From positions 3,658,001 to 3,722,000 of the forward strand of contig JBANDB010000001.1 in the NCBI GenBank assembly GCA_037576215.1: a stretch of DNA of 64,000 bases. Reading direction: 5' to 3'. Source of the stretch: Armillaria gallica. Its lineage: Eukaryota; Basidiomycota; Agaricomycetes; Agaricales; Physalacriaceae. The position numbers were made by a program, and so were the translations under genes. Positions within the stretch are counted from its first letter, which is position 1. Every line of letters starts with the position of its first letter. This document shows positions 57,768-64,000 of this stretch, one piece after another. The notes under the pieces were generated by a model that did no database searches, was not told where the DNA came from, and saw only the letters and a program-made list of their open reading frames with translations.

Positions 57768-59244
57768 GACTGCGAAGTAAGTGGTGCAGTCCCCTAGGAA
57801 ACGTTCAATGTTGTCGTGGTTGCCCTTGAACTTTCGTGGCAGGTTGAGGAGAATCGGCTTGATTCCTGTCATGGCAGGAGGCGCATCTCGGTTCTATGAT
57901 CCGAGGGGTCCATGCAGCGGTGGGCTGCCACCAGAAGGCGGCCGCAGTATAGAGTACTGGTCGGGATCTGGTTCCGGTCATAGGGGTCATCCCCAAGAGG
58001 GTCTCTTTTTCTTTTTCTCGCTCTCGAGATCTTCTCGCAGCCTCATATTTTCGTCACGCATTAGTGCTAACTGCGCCTCTAGCCTGGCGGTTCGCTGCTC
58101 TATTGTTTCTCCTGGAGTGTCCTGCTCCATCTCCCCTGCTGCCTCACCACTCCCCGCAATTAGAACGCTGGTTCCTCGTCCCAGGTATTGCCCCTGTCGT
58201 CTCCAGTCAGGAGGCGAGTCGGGAAGCAGGAAGGGGTTTCCGATGTGGAAATCATAGGGGTCCCTCTGCCTGCGGGTGGAGTCGGGAAGCGGAGTTCCTC
58301 GGCCAATATGATGAGGTCTGCTTCCAATCGAAGCTGCTCTGAGTCCGTCCATGGTTGTAGGGAATGAAGCTGGGTTCCACCATAGACTGGCTGGAAGTAG
58401 CGTCGATCCCTGTTTGCCAATATGCACGTGGTGATCTGGGCCTGTCAATGCCCTGGAAGAAGGGGGTTGCATTCGTAGATTGCGATGTATTCATCCATTG
58501 ATAGGCAGAAATCAGGTTGCCAGCCCCTGGCTGGGGCTCGGGCATCTGTGTCTTGTTGCCTGATGGTCCAGGCTCGGGTTCGTTCAGGGCCAAGGATTTC
58601 TCGGTCGATGGTTGAGAGGTGTGGCCACTCGTAGTCGAACCCGAAAGGGTTGAGGGGGTCCCTCGGGCTTCGTGGTATTCCATCATGGTCGAATCGGAGG
58701 GGGTCGACCCTCTGGAAGATTGGGAGCCTTCGCTTGGCGAAGGTTCCCTTGGCAGTATCGGAGTCACTGCTCGACTCATTGGGGAATCTTCCTGGATTGG
58801 GGAAAGGGATCGTGTTTTGGGGAATGTTTCTGGGAATGGGTTGAATTGGTCCCATCCTTCAGGGTAGGCATCTAGCGGGACGTAGAAGCCTGGCACGATC
58901 TGTTGGTGGGGGTTTGGCAGAATGGGTTCTGAGTCCGAGTCATGAATGATGATGACACTGGGTTCACGTCGTATCCTTGCAGTAAGCCCGAGGAACCGGG
59001 TGGAGCCATCTGGCCATAATGCCGTAGCCACTGGCTGGTCTGGTATTGGCTCATCAGCTGTGGCACCCTCAGTACTGGTGCGGGGCTCAATCTGTAACGT
59101 CCCGGAGTCAGGGACAGGGTTCGGACTGGGAGTTCTTGAAACATTGCAGGGCCCTGGGGTTGCACTGTAGTGCCCAGGGATCTCGGGAGTTGAGCTGCTC
59201 TCCCTACTCTCATGGAACTCCTCAATGGAGTGGTGGGAGGTCAT
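57768..59244 (-). pseudogene. Inner gypsy gag, N-terminal half
   Basis: Starts MTSHHSIEEFHESRESSSTP and runs as a Pro/Ser/Thr-rich disordered segment (PNPHQQIVPGFYVPLDAYPE, TPILPREPSPSEGSQSSRG). It moves to another frame near 58,300-58,470 and ends with a coiled-coil (TIEQRTARLEAQLALMRDEN, REDLESEKKKK). After one more break come YDRNQIPTSTLYCG-like codons and the capsid start HDNIERFLGDCTTYFAV at the palindrome edge. The long acidic/Pro N-terminus before the capsid is unusual but is seen in fungal chromoviruses. Decayed. Confidence 0.7.
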
Positions 59245-59439
59245 GGTCCTGGAGTGGTAGGTCCGCCTTGCTGCTCTCGTAGACGGCAGGTTTGTTGTGG
59301 TGTCAGGGTAGGTGGTGCCGCTGGCGTGTGCTCGGTGTTGGTTGGTTCAGGGGAAGACATAGTGTCTTGGGAATGCGGCATAGTCAAGGTTGTGTCTGGC
59401 GTGTACAGGGACTAGGAGTCCCCAACACTGGAGCTGGTC

Positions 59440-59568
59440 TCAGATTGTCTCCCTATATGTGAGGAGAATCAATGCAGTGAAGAAAAATATGAGTAGAGCG
59501 CCAACAAGCGCGGTGCTGATGGCGATAGTCTAGGGGATTGTCAGGTCAGGGGTCATAGGTGCCGTCAT
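59440..59568 (-). pseudogene. Leader ORF C: single-pass membrane peptide with one premature stop
   Basis: MTAPMTPDLTIP, then a TAG, then TIAISTALVGALLIFFFTAL and ILLTYRETI before TGA. The hydrophobic 24-residue helix is clear. Its ATG overlaps the TGA of the upstream frame (cgATGAcgg). Confidence 0.45.
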
Positions 59569-59696
59569 CGTTCTCGTTGTTCAAGCACTCGGTCTATGTC
59601 CCTGAGGAGGAGTGCGAGTTGTTGGAGGGCTGCTTGGGCGAGGATGAAGGCAAGGATGTTCAGGGCTAGGTTCCAGGCCTGCTGGTCTATGTCTGC

Positions 59697-59851
59697 GTTT
59701 GGTGGAGCCGTCGTTGGATTTGGTAGGCTCGGTATTTCTGGAGGAGGAGGAAGCAGTTGAAGGCAACGAGGATGATGATGGAGATTAGGAGGATGGTGCC
59801 AGAGACGGCAATTGCTGCGATGGTTCCGGCTGGCCACGTGTCAGTCGGCAT
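59697..59851 (-). CDS. Leader ORF B: 51-residue single-pass membrane protein in a retrotransposon leader
   Basis: A clean ATG-to-TAG frame on the minus strand: MPTDTWPAGTIAAIAVSGTI, then LLISIIILVAFNCFLLLQKY, then a basic tail RAYQIQRRLHQTQT. One transmembrane helix followed by a positively charged segment predicts a type I or signal-anchor topology. It lies between the 5' LTR/PBS and gag of the inner element. No family recognised; expression is untested. Confidence 0.5.
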
Positions 59852-60060
59852 ATAATGCTGGTGTACGCAGCGATGGTGATGCAGATGAGGGAGGATAGGA
59901 GGGTTGGTTCTCTAATCGAGGTTACAGTCGTAGTCTCCCCTGTAGTATCCACAATAGTCATGGTGGTTGTCGTCGTCAGAATATTCGGGTGTGGGGATGG
60001 GTCGCTTTGGGTGTTTCTTGTGTCCATAGCACAGTTTCTTCCTTCCTCCTGGAGTGCCAT
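59785..60060 (-). CDS. Leader ORF A: 91-residue Thr-rich frame with hydrophobic segment
   Basis: MALQEEGRNCAMDTRNTQSD, a Thr-rich spacer, then LLSSLICITIAAYTSIICRL and a polar tail. It is the first ATG frame after the PBS and overlaps leader ORF B in another phase. Function unknown; could be chance. Confidence 0.35.
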   Translation of the reverse strand: MALQEEGRNCAMDTRNTQSDPSPHPNILTTTTTMTIVDTTGETTTVTSIREPTLLSSLICITIAAYTSIICRLTRGQPEPSQQLPSLAPSS

Positions 60061-60164
60061 TGTTTTCTGGGTTCTTTCAGTTCTTTACATGTTTCGGGGG
60101 TTGGTTGTTTCATCGGTTCAATGGCATAAGACTTCTGCGGTGAACGTTAGGAAGTATAGTAGAA

Positions 60165-60177
60165 AGCTTCGAGCTAA
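60165..60177 (-). promoter_or_regulatory. Primer binding site of inner element, self-complementary to its own LTR
   Basis: One base inside the 5' LTR edge the minus strand reads TTAGCTCGAAGCT. Its exact complement, AGCTTCGAGCTAA, occurs on the minus strand inside the LTR at 60341-60353, where the transcript should start. No 12-18 base match to a tRNA 3' end ending TGG is apparent. This is the Tf1/sushi self-priming arrangement. Confidence 0.7.
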
Positions 60178-60178
60178 T

Positions 60179-60578
60179 TGTTATGGACAGACTCAGGAAT
60201 AACAAACAAGGCAACTAATGCAACACTGCCTCTCACTTTGGGCAGGGTGATAGTACCGTGGAGTTTGCTACAGCGAGGCGGTATAACACTTAGACTCTGG
60301 GCTCGGTTAAGAGAAGAGTAAAGTCCAGGGTGGTATTAACTTAGCTCGAAGCTAGGGTACATGGCTGAGAGCTACACTACTTATATACTGTATGGTTCAG
60401 TTCTATATATAAATGGTCTGTGTGTCTATCTGTCATAAGTCATATGGAAGCCTGGCCATTGCCAGGTGTCTGAGAGAAAATGCATAAGTCATACAATTGT
60501 TTGCATGGAGTGCCGAATGGCCAAGATGCCAAGATGCCGTGATAAGATAAGATAAGGAAAAATGGAAAAATTGTAACA
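60179..60578 (-). repeat. 5' LTR of inner gypsy element
   Basis: 400 bases, paired with 46343-46742. On the minus strand it has a TATA box (TATATAAG, 60380-60387) ~34 bases before AGCTTCGAGCTAA. Confidence 0.95.
60380..60387 (-). promoter_or_regulatory. TATA box in 5' LTR of inner element
   Basis: TATATAAG on the minus strand, predicting a transcript start near 60,355, exactly at the segment complementary to the PBS. Confidence 0.6.
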
Positions 60579-60583
60579 CAAAT

Positions 60584-61640
60584 TTCCATGGAGTTCCTTT
60601 GCATGTAAGGCAGGTTAGTGGAATAACAATGTCACTGTACTCGTGGATGAAATGATGGTAGAAATTGGCAAAGCCAAGGAAGGATTGAATATCCTTAACT
60701 TTCTGTGGCACTGGCCAATCTAAAATGGCCTTGACCTTGTCTTTGGACATGTGGAAGCCCTTTGGTGATAGAATGTAGCTTAGGTATTCCACAGAGTCCC
60801 AATGAAACTCACATTTAGATCCTTTGCAGTAGAGCCCATTTGCTCTTAATTTGTGCAGAACTTTGCATACGTGTTCCTGGTGCTTCGTGGGGTTGTTGGA
60901 ATATATGAGGATGTCGTTGAGGTATACAATTACAGAAACATCAAGCATGTTAGCAAAAATGTTGTTCATGAAGTGTTGGAATGCCGCAGGAGCATTGGTG
61001 AGTCCAAAAGGCATGACATGCCATTTGAAGGAGCTGTAACAGGTCCGGAAGGCTGTTTTCCATTCATCACCTTTGGCTATGTGTATGAGATGATAAGCAT
61101 GTCAAAGATCAAGTTTGGTATAAATGCGAGCGGAGTGCATGGAGTCAAGAAGGTCAGAAATGAGTGGAAGGGGGTAACGGTCTTTCTTAGATATCTTGTT
61201 TAAGCTACAGAAATTGACACAAAGACGGAGTTCTCCAGACTTTTTCTTGACAAAGAGTACCAGAGCTCCATGGGGAGAACGTGAGGATGTGATAAATCCA
61301 CTACGGAGATTATCGTCAATAAACTTATGTAGAGCTTTGAGCTTGGACTCCAAGAGGGAGTAAATTGGCCCAAGCAGGAGAGATGTCCTTCTTCAATGTT
61401 GATCTTGAGGTTGTATGATCTATGTTCAGGCAGTTTTTCAGAGAGCAAGTCACTGAATACATCAGCAATGCCATGATATTCTGCTGGTACATCTGCCATA
61501 TCCGGTGTCACACCCACAGTGTGTCTAAGGGTGTAATTTTGCAAAAATGTCATACCTTACACTTTAGCAATGCAGAGGCATTGCGAGCAGGCTGACAGTG
61601 CAAGTGGCACACGAAGAGGCAAGATCACTGAGGTAGAGAG
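60584..61640 (-). pseudogene. Outer Ty3/gypsy pol, 5' part: reverse transcriptase
   Basis: Minus strand: a degraded start (ASALLKCKV-like codons near 61,580), then [94 protein letters not shown], and the catalytic segment [12 protein letters not shown], where the second catalytic Asp region reads YLND instead of YVDD/YLDD. It ends at GTPWKF, where the inner element inserted. Protease and gag upstream are not recognised. Stops and frame changes confirm decay. Confidence 0.87.
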
Positions 61641-62329
61641 CTCTATAATAGAAAAAAGAAGCAACAAAATTAAAACATAAGGACTTTGTTGTTGCACTGT
61701 ACCTTATGGGCATTCACGGCAACAAGGCCGAAGGGTGAGCTAGATGGCCAAACCACCTGTTTGCAATAGAGGACTCAGCTGGAGTGGGATGTGCTTGTAT
61801 GTGGGCCAAGGCTAATTTAGATAATGACATGTCTGTAATCTATGACACATGGTCCCTGGAGATCCAGAAAAACAATATCATGCATGGGGTAATCAAGAGA
61901 ACCCTGGGCATGGCCTAGAAACAGGCTTCAGCTGATGGAAATAGCGAGCGGACTGGAAAGCTGAGGCATTTCTTGGTTACTGGGTCTAGAACATGACATT
62001 GTCACCTTCAAAGCAGACTCAAAAGCTGAATACAAAGTGTGGTCAGTGATCGAGGATTAAGCAGCTATTGAGTGCATGCTCATGAGCTACTCTGCTGCTA
62101 GGGCAAGTGACGTCAACATCACTTAGCTCTTTGAGACTAATAAAAAGAGGAACAAGTGGCACTCTGCCTAGAGTGCTGGGCCAACTTGGATGAGGAATAC
62201 CCGGCCAAAAAAGAAGTAAATTACTAAAAATCTGTTTGTAACAATCAATCTCCTGTAGTATAAGTAGAGTAGATTTTCATGTATTAAAAGTAAGCTACCT
62301 ACCTCCCACGTAATGTAATAAAGTTTCAG
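61641..62329. other. AT-rich repeat-like stretch with no recognised coding
   Basis: No motif or long frame. It may be the missing 5' end of the outer element or another insertion. Confidence 0.35.
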
Positions 62330-63987
62330 TTTGGATCTGGACTTGTTGCGCTCTCTGGCCATTAGCAAATCAGTGGCAGTTAGGAGACCACCAATTGACT
62401 CAGATATCCCTTCAAATGAGCATGCCTGGAACGGGATGATAAATTCTCTTCCTCTGGGCTTTGCTGCAGGAAAGCTAGAGGGGAGGGGAAAGAGTCAACA
62501 AATATAATATGCACAGCTGCATAGTACATATAGAGCAAATCCACCCATTGTGGGATCAAGCTTATACTTCAATCCTTTGAATTCGAACATCTCACCCACA
62601 GTCTGTACAAGAAAAACATTAGTTTGGGATCATAACAAGCCTACCTTGAATTTAGTCTTGAACACCTCAATGGCAAAGAGGTATGCCATCATCCAGCTTG
62701 CGATACAAAAGCTTATATTGTGTGATTTGGGTACTGAATTCAAAAAAAATCACTGCTCAATTCCAAGAGCTTTATTGTTACCCTTGTAATTTTTGAAGTG
62801 GATGGCAATGGTAAAGTCCATGTTGCCCCTACGGTAGACTCAAAGGTTTTCCAGTTTCAAGTACTAAAGGTACAAGATAAACCATGTGAACCCAAAGGAA
62901 GAAAAATGAGCGACTCACAAATCCTAGGTCACAATATTCTCAGCACATGGGCCCAAGTGTGGATGGTCTGGTTGTCATATAAAATGGAAAAAGGATCTTG
63001 ACCAGGAGTGAGAAAAGTTAGAGAGAAGAGAAAAGGTGATGTACTCACAGAATGGTGTTGATTTTCACCAGCCTCATTGATTGGCTCTTCATCACCATAT
63101 TGATGATAAGCTGGATTTCCAGGTGTCTGAAAAACCATCTTTTTATCAAAATGGTGATCAAGCTTGAGATGAAAGATGACTAGACAATGGATGAGAAGGG
63201 TGGGCAGTTGAAAGAAGAACTGACTTACGACTTTGAACTTGATCCTTCAGTTTCTGGAAGAGGTTGTACTTGGTGAGCAGTTGGAGGCCACATTTCTTCT
63301 TGGTGACAGGATCTGTTGTGTATTGCAGAACCAAATGGAGGAAAAGATTCATGAAGCAGACAAGCATACAAGACTTGATGACTTTCTTTCCTTTGCCTCA
63401 GGGCATCATGGTATGTGCCTATGAACACAATGAGGAAGATCATATCTGATGAAAAGCAGATGACTTACAAGCCAGAACATGAACTTGGGACTGACAACAG
63501 CAACAATGGCTGGGTCCCAAGCATTTTCAGGAGGGATGTTAGGAAGGACATGGTAGACAAAATCCACCCAGCTATCCTCCATTTGCAAATGAGCATCCCT
63601 AGTGGATGGGTTTTCGGAGGAAGTAACATTCTTGTCAAACTCATCACACTTTTCCATCAGTGCTTTGAAGAGGTCATTCAAGTTGACATCCTTCCCATCA
63701 GCCATTTGGCACAGTGCTGTATCAGCTCAGATCTTGCAATGTTTGGTTGCAGCTTTGGCAGCTGCGGGGTTGAATGAGAGGTTGGGAACAGCAACAGGAA
63801 TGTTGTTGAGTGACAGGGGGATGTAGGGGGTATTGATGGCATCGGTATTCAAGTCAGGAGGGGGCAGAGGAGGCTGGTCATCATTGTCGGGTTGCGGAAT
63901 AAGTCTCTCCTGTACAAAATAACCAGGAGGTCCTTTGGCAGGGATGAAAGCAGGAGCTGGAGGGAGGTCCATTATAGTGGAGAGCAT
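62330..63987 (-). pseudogene. Remnant of an unidentified multi-exon gene within the repeat cluster
   Basis: Minus-strand pieces: MLSTIMDLPPAPAFIPAKGP with a Pro-rich start; MADGKDVNLNDLFKALMEKC and WVDFVYHVLPNIPPENAWDP; CGLQLLTKYNLFQKLKDQVQ; GNPAYHQYGDEEPINEAGEN; and KYKLDPTMGGFALYVLC. Between pieces lie plausible short introns. A TAG near 63,727 splits the first two. No family recognised. CpG depletion matches the neighbouring transposons, so it is likely a captured or repeat-borne gene. Confidence 0.35.
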
Positions 63988-64000
63988 ATGGCCAAACGTG

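Larger units (their letters stand above)
46343..60578 (-). mobile_element. Inner Ty3/gypsy LTR retrotransposon, complete but nested-in (Tf1/sushi-like chromovirus)
   Basis: Bounded by two 400-bp LTRs (46343-46742 and 60179-60578) and by the perfect 5-bp duplication caaat (46338-46342 and 60579-60583). Minus-strand order: 5' LTR, PBS, leader ORFs, gag with a CCHC knuckle, protease, reverse transcriptase, RNase H, integrase, chromodomain, purine tract, 3' LTR. It carries two later insertions, a 1.66-kb repeat and a 3.03-kb palindrome; without them it would be ~9.5 kb. Coding regions have several stops, so it is dead. Confidence 0.93.

Noticed and set aside
1..64000. CRISPR arrays, rRNA operons or bacterial-type operons
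   Set aside because: No regularly spaced short repeats and no rRNA sequence; gene structure is eukaryotic throughout.

Overview
The window looks like nuclear DNA of a mushroom-forming basidiomycete (Agaricomycetes). Nearly every gene has several ~50-base introns, genes are tightly packed on both strands, and the families present (Pmp3, FES1, IKS-type kinase, FAP1/NFX1, a 7-TM family typical of agaricomycetes, purine permease, RPC25, CstF-64 hinge protein, SUMO, P450, GH16, SDR, TSC13, group III hybrid histidine kinase) are normal fungal housekeeping or accessory genes. No computation or database search was run. Family names come from motifs read in conceptual translations, and exon joins were made by hand.

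Layout. Positions 1-36,480 are gene-rich: an unknown C-terminus, PMP3, FES1(+)/IKS kinase(-) meeting at one shared CTAG stop, FAP1/NFX1, a 7-TM protein, purine-cytosine permease, an inverted-repeat element just upstream of RPC25, an RRM-less CstF-64-like gene tail to tail with SUMO, a P450, GH16, a coiled-coil protein, an SDR, TSC13, a small membrane-anchored unknown, a seven-HAMP histidine kinase and a low-complexity protein. A 3.3-kb stretch (30.5-33.9 kb) has no gene I can defend.

Positions 36,480-64,000 are a layered transposon cluster. An old, decayed Ty3/gypsy chromovirus (minus strand; RT at 60.6-61.6 kb, RNase H/integrase/chromodomain at 44.2-46.3 kb) is split by a second complete LTR retrotransposon at 46,343-60,578. 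That element has two 400-bp LTRs and a perfect caaat target duplication that restores the reading frame of the host pol. The inner element is itself split twice: a 1.66-kb TGATG...CATCA repeat in its integrase, and a 3.03-kb near-perfect palindrome (54,736-57,767) with a 9-bp target duplication in its gag. A second copy of the 1.66-kb repeat sits in an antisense coiled-coil/zinc-knuckle gene at 40.5-43.9 kb. A decayed DDE transposase lies at 38.6-39.8 kb.

The most interesting observations are: the palindrome, whose two 1.4-kb arms each carry a tRNA-like Pol III promoter module and a ladder of diverged ~140-bp repeats; a 13-nt PBS in the inner element that is complementary to the predicted 5' end of its own transcript (Tf1/sushi-type self-priming); LTR divergence that falls almost entirely at CpG sites; and a series of short single-pass membrane ORFs in the leader of the inner element.
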